A stretch of DNA of 64,000 nucleotides from positions 1,688,808 through 1,752,807 of the forward strand of contig KE356560.1 in the NCBI GenBank assembly GCA_000415965.1. Reading direction: 5' to 3'. The position numbers and the translations under genes were made by a program. Shown here piece by piece: positions 55,253 through 64,000 of the stretch. The notes beneath the pieces were generated by a model that made no database searches, had not been told where the DNA came from, and saw only the letters and a program-made list of their open reading frames with translations. How positions within the stretch are numbered: position 1 is the first letter of the stretch; each line of letters starts with the position of its first letter. The stretch is from Haloquadratum walsbyi J07HQW1 (GTDB taxonomy: Archaea; Halobacteriota; Halobacteria; Halobacteriales; Haloferacaceae).

Positions 55253-56944
55253 GTGAGCAACTCAGATACAACAGGTGTAGTAGCCGATGAGAATTGGTGG
55301 AAAGAGGCAGTATTCTATCAGATCTATCCGCGGAGTTTCAACGATACCGATGGTGATGGTGTTGGTGATCTCGGTGGGATTCGAGCGAAAGTTGACTATC
55401 TTGATTACTTGGGTGTTGACTGTGTGTGGCTCAATCCAATCTATGCCTCTCCTGGCGTTGATAATGGGTACGATATCGCTGATTATCGGACCATCGACCC
55501 GACAATCGGAGACATGGACCAGTGGGAACGACTTCTCGAAGAGCTTCATAATCATGATATCCGACTAATCATGGACCTCGTGATCAACCACACCTCAGAT
55601 CAACATATGTGGTTTCAGCAGTCACGAGACGAAACAGAACCATATGCAGATTATTATTACTGGCAATCAGAGCCGAACAACTGGGAATCTCACTTCGAAG
55701 ACTCTGCATGGAGTTATGACGAGAAGCGTGAGGCGTATTACTTGCATCTGTTTGCAGACGCTCAGCCAGATCTCAACTGGGAGAATCCGACAGTTCGGGA
55801 TGAATTGTACGATATTGTTTCGTGGTGGCTCGAGCGTGGTATCGACGGATTTCGAATGGATGTAATCAATGTCATTTCGAAAGCACATGGTCTCCCTGAT
55901 GGTGACCCCGAAACGCCATCTCTCACCGGGTCAGAGCATTTTATCAATGGTCCTCGGATGCATGAGTACTTCAATGAACTCGCTGATGATGGACTTGGCT
56001 CTTATAATGATGATATCGTCACGGTTGGGGAGTGCGCCGAGATCGACCCAGAGACTGCTGTCGATGTCACTGGTCGCAAGTCGAATGCGCTCGATATGAC
56101 GATCTTTTTCGAGCACATGGGACTCGATCGAAACGAGGGATGGGAATCGTGTGAGTGGTCGCTGTCGGAACTGAAATCCATCATGCAAAAATGGCAGGAG
56201 ACCACTGAGGATGGAGCCTGGCTGAGTCTCTATCACAGTAACCATGACCAGCCTCGTGGACTTTCGCGATTCGGCGATGAGGAATACCGGTATCGGTCTG
56301 CAACGATGGTTGCCACGTGGCTTCATGGACACCGTGGGTCACCATTCGTCTATCAAGGCGAAGAGATAGGGATGAGTAATGTCTCATTTGAATCGCCTGC
56401 ACAACTACGCGACGTCTGGGCGAAGAATTTCTGGAAGCGTCAAGAGCGGGCGGGTAAAGACTTCGAGCAGGTCCGGGATCGTATCGAAGAATTCAGTCGT
56501 GATAACGCTCGCACGCCTATGCAGTGGAATGATGAACCGAATGCTGGATTTAGTGACAGTGAACCTTGGATCGATGTTGCAGACGATTATGAAACAGTCA
56601 ATGTCGCTGCCCAGCGTGGTGCTGAGAGATCAGTGCTCGAGTATTATCGAAAGTTGATTCGATTACGCGATGAGGATGATGTCATAACGTACGGTGACTT
56701 CGAGCTTCTAGCGCCGGAGCACGAGCAGGTATATGCAATCAAGCGATCGCTCCAGTCGGCTGATTATACCCTCTTGATTATTTGTAACTTTGCTGCTGAG
56801 CCACTTACGTTTGAGCCACCGCTCTCGGTGGATCTGGCGGCGGAAGACGTAACAGTTGCTCTTGGGAATGAGCCTGACCCGGCACTCCCACCAATACTTG
56901 AACTTCGACCATACGAATCAGCAATTTATCGGCTACACGACTAA
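55253..56944 (+). CDS. GH13 alpha-glucosidase, oligo-1,6-glucosidase type
   Basis: A 563-residue cytoplasmic glycoside hydrolase (no signal peptide). All four GH13 regions are present: I DLVINHTSDQH; II GFRMDVINVISK with the nucleophile Asp203; III VGECAEI with acid/base Glu260; IV YHSNHDQPR with Asp332. The opening NWWKEAVFYQIYPRSFND and late ARTPMQWNDEPNAGFS are typical of oligo-1,6-glucosidases and alpha-glucosidases (GH13 subfamilies 29/31). The residue after the nucleophile is Val, which in this group goes with alpha-1,6 (isomaltose-type) specificity, whereas alpha-1,4 enzymes usually have Ala or Thr. It would split sugars imported by the ABC system downstream. Confidence 0.85.
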   Translation: MSNSDTTGVVADENWWKEAVFYQIYPRSFNDTDGDGVGDLGGIRAKVDYLDYLGVDCVWLNPIYASPGVDNGYDIADYRTIDPTIGDMDQWERLLEELHNHDIRLIMDLVINHTSDQHMWFQQSRDETEPYADYYYWQSEPNNWESHFEDSAWSYDEKREAYYLHLFADAQPDLNWENPTVRDELYDIVSWWLERGIDGFRMDVINVISKAHGLPDGDPETPSLTGSEHFINGPRMHEYFNELADDGLGSYNDDIVTVGECAEIDPETAVDVTGRKSNALDMTIFFEHMGLDRNEGWESCEWSLSELKSIMQKWQETTEDGAWLSLYHSNHDQPRGLSRFGDEEYRYRSATMVATWLHGHRGSPFVYQGEEIGMSNVSFESPAQLRDVWAKNFWKRQERAGKDFEQVRDRIEEFSRDNARTPMQWNDEPNAGFSDSEPWIDVADDYETVNVAAQRGAERSVLEYYRKLIRLRDEDDVITYGDFELLAPEHEQVYAIKRSLQSADYTLLIICNFAAEPLTFEPPLSVDLAAEDVTVALGNEPDPALPPILELRPYESAIYRLHD

Positions 56945-57106
56945 CCGAAAGATTCCACAAAGGCGTAGCTCAGTTTGATCTGCGGCAGTGTCATGACCGG
57001 TCAGGTGTATTTCCTCGTTATTTTGTAGACGTGACAAACTGTTTACAATCAATGAGTGAAACTATCCACAACATATAATTGGAAATACATACAACAGCTG
57101 TGATTA

Positions 57107-57118
57107 ATCGATATATTT
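57107..57118 (+). promoter_or_regulatory. TATA-like box of the ABC sugar importer operon
   Basis: ATCGATATATTT, about 30 bases before the in-frame ATG codons at 57137 and 57146. Confidence 0.5.
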
Positions 57119-57136
57119 TTTCCTTGCCGTTTTATC

Positions 57137-58657
57137 ATGTACAATATGGGATCAGAAACCAACAACACACGCTCAAGCAGGCGGCAATTCTCACGTCGAC
57201 AGTACCTCCAGACAGCGATTGCATCTGGTGTTGGTGTCGGACTAGCAGGATGCGCCGGGGGTAATGGATCTGACTCATCAGGTGGTTCGACTTCAGGGTC
57301 GACCTCTGAGTCTGAAACGACGATTCAGTTTGCGTCCGATGATACATTCAAAGAACAGCAGTCGAGAATCAACGAGTTGCTACACGAGAATGGTGTCTCG
57401 GACAGCGTCACTGTCGAAATTCTCGGCGGCTCATTCGTGAGCAGCGGTCGGAAGAATAAGTATGGGAATATCCTCAGCGCGAGTCAGCAGCAACCGACGA
57501 TGTTCATGATGGACAATGGGTGGACAATTCCATTTATTGCACGCGGGGAAATTGCAAATCTGAGCAACGAACTTGATGATTCACTTGTCAGTACTATTCG
57601 AGACACATACATTGACACGATGGTTGCCACCGCGACGCGAAATGGTGATCTCTATGGTGTCCCATTGTTTGCTGATTTCCCTGTGATTCAATATCGCAAG
57701 GATAAGGTCTTAGAAGCGGGATTCAGTGAGTCAGAACTGGAGACGTGGTCAACTGAATCAATGAGTTGGCAGCAGTTTTCGAATGTCGTCGCCGACACAA
57801 TGGAAGCCAACCCTGAGATGCGAGGGTATAATTTCCAGGGTGCTGCTTATATCGGGCTCTCCTGTTGTAACTTCGTTGAAATAATGTCCGCGTGGGGCGG
57901 CTCTTACTTTGGCGACTTCGAGAATCTTTTCGGTCCGATTGGGGACCGACCGGTGACTGTTAACGAAGAGCCAGTGGTTCAAGCAATCAATATGATCCGG
58001 CATTTCATTCACGACGAGAACCCAAATGGGCAGTGGGATGACTTTGCTGGTGGCATTTCTCCAGAGGCGGTTGTTCAATACAAAGAGGAATCCTCACGAA
58101 AACCATTCACCAACGGAGAAGTACTGTTCCACCGCAATTGGCCGTACGCGATAAATATTAATGCCGACCCTGAGAATGGACTCGGTCAGGAGAAATTGGG
58201 AACGATGCCAATTCCATATGGTGTCACTCCTGAGGAATCCAAATATGGTCCTGAAATTGGTGGGATTCCAGCCGCCCTGGGTGGATGGCACGTAACGTTG
58301 AACCCAAATGCCCCCGAGGAAAAGAAAGCTGCCGCCAAAGAGGTGATGGAGGCCTTGACAAAAAAACCAGTCCAGATTGGACTTGCTGACGCTGGGGGAT
58401 GGCTTCCACCAGTTGCGGACACGCTTCGGTCTGACGAACTCAAAGAAAAGACTAGTACTGTGAGCCCGCATCTCGACTCATTGGCGGTTGCTGCTGAGAA
58501 CGCAGTGCCACGCCCAGTTACTGTGGTATGGCCGCAGCAAGCACAACAGATCAATTCTGAGGTCAACGCAGCGTTCAAACAAGAAAAATCTGCTCGTGAG
58601 GCAATGGACTCGCTTCATCAGTCCCTTACCACACTTGAAGAGCAAAACGCACAGTAA
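57137..58657 (+). CDS. ABC transporter sugar-binding lipoprotein
   Basis: A 506-residue exported protein: Tat motif SRRQYLQTAI, hydrophobic segment and lipobox LAGC at about residue 39, then a Gly/Ser linker. The mature part is a family-1 extracellular solute-binding protein (MalE-like fold): PTMFMMDNGWTIPFIARGEI, GDLYGVPLFADFPVIQYRKD, EVLFHRNWPYAININADP, and KPVQIGLADAGGWLPPVADT. Binding proteins of this class take maltose, trehalose or related oligosaccharides. It begins an operon with two permeases and an ATPase. The true start may be the Met at 57146. Confidence 0.9.
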   Translation: MYNMGSETNNTRSSRRQFSRRQYLQTAIASGVGVGLAGCAGGNGSDSSGGSTSGSTSESETTIQFASDDTFKEQQSRINELLHENGVSDSVTVEILGGSFVSSGRKNKYGNILSASQQQPTMFMMDNGWTIPFIARGEIANLSNELDDSLVSTIRDTYIDTMVATATRNGDLYGVPLFADFPVIQYRKDKVLEAGFSESELETWSTESMSWQQFSNVVADTMEANPEMRGYNFQGAAYIGLSCCNFVEIMSAWGGSYFGDFENLFGPIGDRPVTVNEEPVVQAINMIRHFIHDENPNGQWDDFAGGISPEAVVQYKEESSRKPFTNGEVLFHRNWPYAININADPENGLGQEKLGTMPIPYGVTPEESKYGPEIGGIPAALGGWHVTLNPNAPEEKKAAAKEVMEALTKKPVQIGLADAGGWLPPVADTLRSDELKEKTSTVSPHLDSLAVAAENAVPRPVTVVWPQQAQQINSEVNAAFKQEKSAREAMDSLHQSLTTLEEQNAQ

Positions 58658-58743
58658 CACAGCACTCCCTCATGACGGATAGATCTCCACCAACGACAGT
58701 ACATACACAATCGAATCTGAGTATACAGCATTTCAATTAAGAT

Positions 58744-59751
58744 ATGGCATCTGAACAAGCACCGCGAAACGAACCTCGCCAGCAGCTCAACACCGGTCCA
58801 CTAGCGCAGGTCACCCGGTGGATGGAGAATCTCAATGAGACGCAGTATGCATACCTGCTACTGACACCTGCGTTAGTATTATTGACAGTCATCGCGCTGT
58901 ATCCACTGCTCGATACACTGCGGATGTCACTGTTCGCTGATAGTCTCACCGGGGGTCTCGGTGACTTCACCGGGGTAACTAATTATGTTGAAATCATGAC
59001 TGGTCAGCGGACAGCCTCACTCCCGTCACCATTTTTACCTGAAGCAATAACAGTTGATGCATTATTTAACAGCGCACTCATCGTGACGCTCATCTTTACA
59101 GTCGTGAGCGTATTTTTTGAGACCATAATCGGGTTTGGTCAGGCGCTCGTGTTGAATCAGGACTTCGCTGGACGACGCTGGGTCCGCGTTGCGATTATTA
59201 TCCCATGGGCGGTTCCCATCGTTATTCAGGGAATGATCTTCTTTTTACTTTTCACCCCTGGTATTGGATTGTTTATCGGAGCAGAGAATAACCCGACACT
59301 CCTCCAGGAGTGGGGGATTTTCGGACAGACACCGCTTGCAAATACGACCGAATCAACGCTTATTGTCATCATCGCTGATATCTGGAAGACAACAGCATTC
59401 ATGGCGCTGCTTATTCTGGCTGGTTTGCAGAGCGTTGACCGGAATCTATACGATGTCGCTCGCGTCGCTGGCGCATCAAAATGGCAGATGTTCAAGCGAA
59501 TCACACTCCCAGTCGTTCTTCCGAGCGTCCTGGTAGCGATGCTATTCCGGACCATTCAGGCGATGCGAGTGTACGGTGTGATTGAGGTTGTTGCCGGATG
59601 TAATACCGTTCCATCGCTTTCGTGTTTGGTGATTACGACGTTTAATCAGAATCTCTTCGGGTCCTCAGCTGCGATTGCATTCATGACTGCCGCTATTATT
59701 GGAATAATGACTGGTGTATACATTATCGGATACGCACGGGAGGAGGTATAA
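58744..59751 (+). CDS. ABC transporter permease (MalF-like)
   Basis: A 335-residue permease with six or seven membrane helices. The EAA loop contacting the ATPase is YDVARVAGASKWQMFKRITL. The opening NETQYAYLLLTPALVLLTVI is typical. An odd feature is the segment VVAGCNTVPSLSCLVITTFN, where the usual xGGPxxxT turn is replaced by a pair of cysteines that could form a disulfide on the outer face. It starts 87 bases after the binding protein gene and ends 1 base before the second permease. Confidence 0.85.
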   Translation: MASEQAPRNEPRQQLNTGPLAQVTRWMENLNETQYAYLLLTPALVLLTVIALYPLLDTLRMSLFADSLTGGLGDFTGVTNYVEIMTGQRTASLPSPFLPEAITVDALFNSALIVTLIFTVVSVFFETIIGFGQALVLNQDFAGRRWVRVAIIIPWAVPIVIQGMIFFLLFTPGIGLFIGAENNPTLLQEWGIFGQTPLANTTESTLIVIIADIWKTTAFMALLILAGLQSVDRNLYDVARVAGASKWQMFKRITLPVVLPSVLVAMLFRTIQAMRVYGVIEVVAGCNTVPSLSCLVITTFNQNLFGSSAAIAFMTAAIIGIMTGVYIIGYAREEV

Positions 59752-59752
59752 C

Positions 59753-60676
59753 ATGGCAACCGACGAGCGCAATACGGGTGAAATTGAGCGTGGTCCCTTC
59801 GAGCGCTGGGTTGCAGCCGCTATCACAAATCCAGAGCGGGCCTACCGATCCATGTTCTGGGTCATCACGATTTTCTTTATTTTTACGACGCTATTCCCAT
59901 TCTACTGGCTTCTTGTCCTAGCACTAACACCAGAGGCAAGACTCTACGATGCAGGGCTGGTTCCTGCGGGATTCAATCCGGAGAATTTCATCCGTGTGTT
60001 TGAGACGATTCCATTCCACGTCTACATGTTCAACAGCCTCGTTCTGGCGACTGTAACGACAGTGATTGTACTATTACTCGCGAGTTTAGCAGGATATGTA
60101 TTCGGGCGGCTCGATTTCCCCGGTAAGAGTGTGATGATGCTGCTCATTTTAGCTATCTCATATTTCCCACCTGCAGCGTTCTTCTTACCTCTCTGGGATC
60201 TGTTTACCGGACAGGTTGTCCCTGGGTTACGTCTGTACAACACGCCCGGTGCGATGGTTCTCCCGTTTAGTGCGCTCTTCTTACCGTTATCAATATTCGT
60301 GTTGACGACATTTTATGGTCAGATACCCGATGGACTCGAAGATGCTGCCCGGGTCGAAGGGACAACGCGACTTGGTGCCTTGTTCCGAGTGATTGTCCCG
60401 CTCTCTGCCCCTGGTGTGGCGACCGCTGGTGTATTAACATTCATTGCGGTCTATAACGAATTCTTCTTTTCGTTCTTAATGAATAACGGACAACCAGAGA
60501 ACTGGGCACCAATCGTCGGCGGGCTTCTTCAGTTACAGCGCTCTGGGCAGTTTGAATCGACATTTTCGGTGATGGCCGCCGGCAGTATTATTGCTGTGTT
60601 ACCGGTGGCGATTTTGGTTGTTATCGCTCAGGAGAAAATTGTCAGTGGACTCACAGCAGGCGCACTCAAAGAATAA
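59753..60676 (+). CDS. ABC transporter permease (MalG-like)
   Basis: A 307-residue permease, six helices, with the EAA loop LEDAARVEGTTRLGALFRVI. Pairs with the preceding permease to form the channel. The frame opens upstream at 59714 inside the first permease gene, but the ATG at 59753, one base after that gene's stop, gives the conventional N-terminus (MATDERNTGEIERGPFERWV). Confidence 0.88.
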   Translation: MATDERNTGEIERGPFERWVAAAITNPERAYRSMFWVITIFFIFTTLFPFYWLLVLALTPEARLYDAGLVPAGFNPENFIRVFETIPFHVYMFNSLVLATVTTVIVLLLASLAGYVFGRLDFPGKSVMMLLILAISYFPPAAFFLPLWDLFTGQVVPGLRLYNTPGAMVLPFSALFLPLSIFVLTTFYGQIPDGLEDAARVEGTTRLGALFRVIVPLSAPGVATAGVLTFIAVYNEFFFSFLMNNGQPENWAPIVGGLLQLQRSGQFESTFSVMAAGSIIAVLPVAILVVIAQEKIVSGLTAGALKE

Positions 60677-60783
60677 ATCAACGTATGTCACGTCACACGA
60701 CGCATACAGCCAAACACAATCCAACCATACTATTATGAACAACACGCGATTCAGCATTTATCAACGCAGTACAAATCCTACAT

Positions 60784-62001
60784 ATGGCACGAGTTAGACT
60801 CAAAGACGTCACAAAAAACTACGGAGATGTAACGGCCGTCGACAGTATCAACCTTGATATCCAACATAATGAGTTCGTCACACTCGTTGGTCCGTCAGGA
60901 TGCGGAAAATCAACCACGATGGAGCAGGTCGCAGGACTCACACATCCAACAAGTGGACAAGTGTATATCGGTGACAGAGATGTGACGAACCTCCCACCGA
61001 AAGACCGTGGGATTGCAATGGTATTTCAGAATATCGCATTGTTTCCACATCTCGATGTGTTTGATAATATCAGCTTTGGTCTCCGTCTTCGTGATTACAC
61101 CGACCAGGAGATCAAACGCCGCGTCGACAACGCTGCAGAGGTTGTCGAACTTGAGGGCATGCTCGACCGCATGCCAGATGAGATGTCTGGTGGGCAACGA
61201 CAACGGGTCGCGATTGCCCGGGCGATTGTGCGTGAGCCCGCGGTTTTCCTGATGGACGAACCACTGGCAAATCTCGATGCCAAACTCCGCGTTCATATGC
61301 GAACGCAATTACAACGTCTGCATAAAGAACTCGATACCACGATTATCTACGTCACCCATAATCAAGCAGAGGCGATGACAATGTCCGACCGAATTGCAGT
61401 TCTTGACACTGGCGAACTGCAACAGATTGATCCCCCGCTTGTGTGTTACAATGAACCAGCAAATCTCTTTGTTGCAACGTTCATTGGATCACCGTCGATG
61501 AACACGATTGAAGGCACGATTACGAATGCAGGCTTTGAGTCTGATTACGGTGAAATTACAGTCGAACTTGACCCAGTGAGTGCTGGTGTCACAACCGGAG
61601 AGACTGTGACGTTAGGTATTCGACCGGAAGACGTCCACCCGACTACCAGTGCAGACACAAGTGACGTTGAGCATCCAACTGGGACGTTCTCAACGGTGAG
61701 CGATGTCATGGAGCCGATGGGTGACCAGATCTATGTGTACCTGACGACTGCAGATGTCGAGTCATCGAGCATGGACCAAGGGTCGGACCGCGGAGAGGTT
61801 CTGATGAGTGTCGACCCTGACAGTACTATCCAGCCTGATCAACCAGTGGATGTCGTGTTTGACCGCTCTCGTATCCATCTCTTTGACGAGAGTGGAGAAG
61901 CAATTATTCACGGGATCGAAACCGCTGGAGCAACCGCCGGAAGCCTCACCGAGGGATCCCGAAACACCGAAGCCAACAGAGGTGTCTCAACGGATGGTTG
62001 A
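60784..62001 (+). CDS. ABC transporter ATP-binding protein (MalK/MsmK/UgpC type)
   Basis: A 405-residue ATPase. Walker A is GPSGCGKST (residues 36-44), Q-loop MVFQN, signature MSGGQRQRVAIARAI, Walker B AVFLMDEPLANLD, H-loop IYVTHNQAEAM. The C-terminal TOBE/MalK regulatory domain follows (LGIRPEDVHP) and is somewhat divergent and acidic. It energises import through the two permeases. It lies 107 bases after the second permease gene, so it may have its own promoter. Confidence 0.9.
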   Translation: MARVRLKDVTKNYGDVTAVDSINLDIQHNEFVTLVGPSGCGKSTTMEQVAGLTHPTSGQVYIGDRDVTNLPPKDRGIAMVFQNIALFPHLDVFDNISFGLRLRDYTDQEIKRRVDNAAEVVELEGMLDRMPDEMSGGQRQRVAIARAIVREPAVFLMDEPLANLDAKLRVHMRTQLQRLHKELDTTIIYVTHNQAEAMTMSDRIAVLDTGELQQIDPPLVCYNEPANLFVATFIGSPSMNTIEGTITNAGFESDYGEITVELDPVSAGVTTGETVTLGIRPEDVHPTTSADTSDVEHPTGTFSTVSDVMEPMGDQIYVYLTTADVESSSMDQGSDRGEVLMSVDPDSTIQPDQPVDVVFDRSRIHLFDESGEAIIHGIETAGATAGSLTEGSRNTEANRGVSTDG

Positions 62002-62329
62002 GACGATTCTCCCGTACTTTCTCGCTGGGACTGTGTTGTTCTTCTTTTGGGTGTACGGAATTGTCTCATTCATTCTTGACGTCAAACACAAGTTTATACC
62101 GGCGGCAACCCGGTATTGGTATCACCGACAAACCGACTCAGCGTCGGACGCCTCTGAGGACTCCTCGGTCACCAAAACAAAGACAGATACAGATTCGATG
62201 ACTTCACTATGGAGACAGGAATCCGGTGGTGATTCGAGAGCGAATTATGCTGATCGAACAGATGCAAGGACAGCTAATGAGTCGACACATAATCGAGAGA
62301 ATATCGACAGCGATGAGAGTCTGCATTGA
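61994..62329 (+). CDS. single-helix membrane protein overlapping the ATPase gene
   Basis: A 111-residue protein from ATG 61994, overlapping the ATPase end by 8 bases. It has one N-terminal membrane helix (ILPYFLAGTVLFFFWVYGIV) followed by a basic patch (KHKFIPAATRYWYHRQ) and a Ser/Asp/Thr-rich tail. The frame runs upstream inside the ATPase gene, but those residues are not protein-like. It is part of the operon and could be a small accessory subunit; no family recognised. Confidence 0.55.
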   Translation: MVETILPYFLAGTVLFFFWVYGIVSFILDVKHKFIPAATRYWYHRQTDSASDASEDSSVTKTKTDTDSMTSLWRQESGGDSRANYADRTDARTANESTHNRENIDSDESLH

Positions 62330-62401
62330 TTAGCGTGCAGCTACTCACACCGTTCAACTCAGATCAAGTGATTATCGATTACGGTTAAGACTCATGCGAT
62401 C

Positions 62402-62605
62402 ATGATGAAGATAGGAAGCCTCCACAAGATTACCACTGGGCTAGGCTGTTTAGCAGTTATGACGATGTGGATCTTTCTCAAAACTGGATTTATTCCAGCT
62501 GTATTACTCACGATCATCTGCAGCGTTGCAATCGCGTATATCATCGTTGATACTATTTGGCGGCAATTTCAGCGGTGGCTCGGATGGACACAGCTTGAGC
62601 ACTAA
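62402..62605 (+). CDS. small two-helix membrane protein
   Basis: A 67-residue hydrophobic protein: helix 1 around residues 11-28 (GLGCLAVMTMWIFLKTGF), helix 2 around 30-49 (AVLLTIICSVAIAYIIVDTI) and a basic amphipathic tail (WRQFQRWLGWTQ). It follows the ABC operon by 70 bases in the same direction. Function unknown. Confidence 0.6.
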   Translation: MMKIGSLHKITTGLGCLAVMTMWIFLKTGFIPAVLLTIICSVAIAYIIVDTIWRQFQRWLGWTQLEH

Positions 62606-62953
62606 CTCTTCGGTCGTGTCACGACAGTCTGTGTCGGGAGTTCACACAACTTGGCTCCGTTCATATTGGTATTCCGGGGTGTCCTGATATCGGATATAAA
62701 ATCGAGAGGTGAGGGAATCAGTCTTTGTTGATGTCCCCATCGCACCCGTCACGTCCTCGGTGTCGAGAGCAAACGCCGAGTTGAGTCTGAAAGCTAATAT
62801 CTCAATACTGGGGTATGGAGGAGATAGTTGGGCTGTATTCAATGGACGATCCCCAGAATAATTCTCATTTGAGACCAATATCAACGGTACATACACAGAT
62901 GCGCTCTGCCAGTTGATTATGTCGCCTCACACCTGTATATACAGCGTACGCTC

Positions 62954-63297
62954 ATGACAGATGTCACTCTCGCACGTGCTCCAATCAAGAATGGGAAGAC
63001 CGATCAGCTACGTGACTGGTTCGAGGAGATGGAACACCAGGAATCAGAAGTCAGGAGTCACAGAGACTCTTCAGCACAAAGGTGTCGATACTGTGACTGA
63101 TTCATTCTTGAGTACAATGGGGATGCATATCGTTATGTCTACATGGAAATTGAAAACTTCAACAAAGCCGACAAGCCGGTCACAAAGAAAAATATGATAT
63201 CGATAAGCAACAGCATGAACTGCTCGGCGACACAGTTACTGGGGTTGGGAGAGCCCCCGAGACAATCGGTCACTTTAGAAACCCAACAATAAGATAG
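62954..63297 (+). pseudogene. frameshifted DUF6176-type gene
   Basis: Starts intact as MTDVTLARAPIKNGKTDQLR then DWFEEMEHQESE, and after shifts continues TETLQHKGVDT, EYNGDAYRYVYMEIENFNKA and YDIDKQQHELLGDTVTG to an end ETIGHFRNPTIR. This order matches haloarchaeal DUF6176 proteins of about 110 residues (beta-alpha ferredoxin-like, possibly ABM-type). At least three indels are needed, so it is broken. Confidence 0.7.
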
Positions 63298-63509
63298 ACT
63301 GAGTGGAATGAACCTTCCGAACGTGAACTCAAAACCATCTTTGCATTGGTGATTGTATTTAATACGCGCTGTGTACTTAGTGGTGTCCAATTAACGTATT
63401 GATACTCAGTTCGCCCGCCTACTCATCTTTGGAGCCGGGATGCCGTTCGATAAAAAGAGTTCGCTATGCCGTGGAAATTGACTTGCTCACAGCCCCCGTG
63501 CAAGCATAT
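63298..63509. other. 212-base spacer, nothing recognised
   Basis: No frame or repeat of note between the DUF6176 relic and the last gene. Confidence 0.35.
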
Positions 63510-64000
63510 ATGAGCCGTCAAGAGACAGGTGACAACGCCGTGAATGGAGCAACCAAGACCGCCAGCGGTGGGTTCGGGTTGAGCACCCATCCGACATATC
63601 CCGAGCGTGGCGGAATCGATGTCTTTGACTCGCTATTCATTCGCCAACCGATCGCCCGTGGACGGACTGGAGTTGTCAGAGATATACTGGCAGACTGGGC
63701 GCGTGACAACACCGAGGGTGATGTTCACACGCTGTTGCCGGTTGACGGCGTGACATTAGTGACGCTGTTTCTCGACGACGGGGGGTTTGGCTGGACCACC
63801 GACTCTGAGCGCGACCGACAGCGCAGCGATGCATTGCTGTGGTACATTGAGGTGATGGACAGCGACGCAGAGGTATGGACGCTGCCGGACGAGACCATCC
63901 GGAGTGCGTCGCCGCTGTTTGAGCGTGGGCTAGCAGACCTACTTACTGGGGAGGCGACGGTTTACGCCGACGGTCACGGCGACCATCGGTACGTCACCCA
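63510..64000 (+). CDS. unrecognised soluble protein, cut by the window edge
   Basis: An open frame from ATG 63510 (an in-frame GTG lies 12 bases earlier) running off the right end, at least 163 residues. It contains GRTGVVRDILADWARDNTEG, VTLVTLFLDDGGFGWTTDSE and a WYIEVMDSDAEVW segment. Acidic, GC-richer than the preceding spacer, no signal peptide or membrane segment. No family recognised. Confidence 0.65.
   Translation, partial: MSRQETGDNAVNGATKTASGGFGLSTHPTYPERGGIDVFDSLFIRQPIARGRTGVVRDILADWARDNTEGDVHTLLPVDGVTLVTLFLDDGGFGWTTDSERDRQRSDALLWYIEVMDSDAEVWTLPDETIRSASPLFERGLADLLTGEATVYADGHGDHRYVT

Noticed and set aside
56950-57010. GGCGTAGCTCAG resembling a tRNA 5' half
   Set aside because: No matching 3' half or T-arm follows; chance similarity in a spacer.
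1-64000. CRISPR arrays or cas genes
   Set aside because: No series of regularly spaced 25-40-base repeats and no Cas-like proteins were seen.

Overview
The window looks like chromosome from a moderately low-GC halophilic archaeon, very probably Haloquadratum walsbyi or a close relative. The proteins are acidic, secreted proteins carry twin-arginine plus lipobox signals, and many genes have a TATA element about 25-30 bases before the start codon, as in leaderless haloarchaeal transcripts. The haloarchaea-only families DUF5518, DUF6360, DUF6176 and DUF6498 appear. Spacers are unusually long and rich in decayed genes and small transposon derivatives, as known for Haloquadratum. Everything here comes from reading the sequence and remembered family features; no search was run.

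Layout. 0-12.4 kb: a pentapeptide-repeat protein, isochorismatase-family hydrolase, HxlR-type regulator, AIM24-like protein, UPF0104-type membrane protein, NikR-like regulator and Yip1-domain protein, among relics of mobile elements (an unrecognised decayed gene with shortened copies, an IS5-type transposase relic, TnpB-type element ends). 12.7-15 kb: a GC-richer island with a Tat lipoprotein beta-propeller and a ZIP metal transporter beside element ends. 15-34 kb: mostly single genes (lipoproteins, small membrane proteins, a PD-(D/E)XK nuclease flanked by a three-copy repeat, a dual-specificity phosphatase, a GNAT acetyltransferase, a DUF6498 protein) plus an IS6-type relic with matching ends and a TnpB relic with two internal stops.

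34-43 kb is a nitrate assimilation cluster: nirA, a 50-codon ORF, nasA and a DUF6360 gene on the minus strand, then divergently a second NasA paralogue and a nitrate/nitrite MFS transporter preceded by an overlapping 38-codon ORF. Together these would import nitrate and reduce it to ammonium. 43.5-49.4 kb holds small membrane proteins, a His-rich ParB-domain protein, a decayed block of DNA-binding and PIN-like genes, and a VOC-family protein.

49.5-52.5 kb is a complete TRAP transporter (DctP, DctQ, DctM). 54-62.6 kb is a saccharide locus: a TrmB-type sensor-regulator, a GH13 glucosidase with an alpha-1,6-type active-site signature, and a full ABC importer (binding lipoprotein, two permeases, ATPase), followed by two small membrane proteins. 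A frameshifted DUF6176 gene and a gene cut by the right edge close the window. No rRNA, tRNA or CRISPR array was seen.
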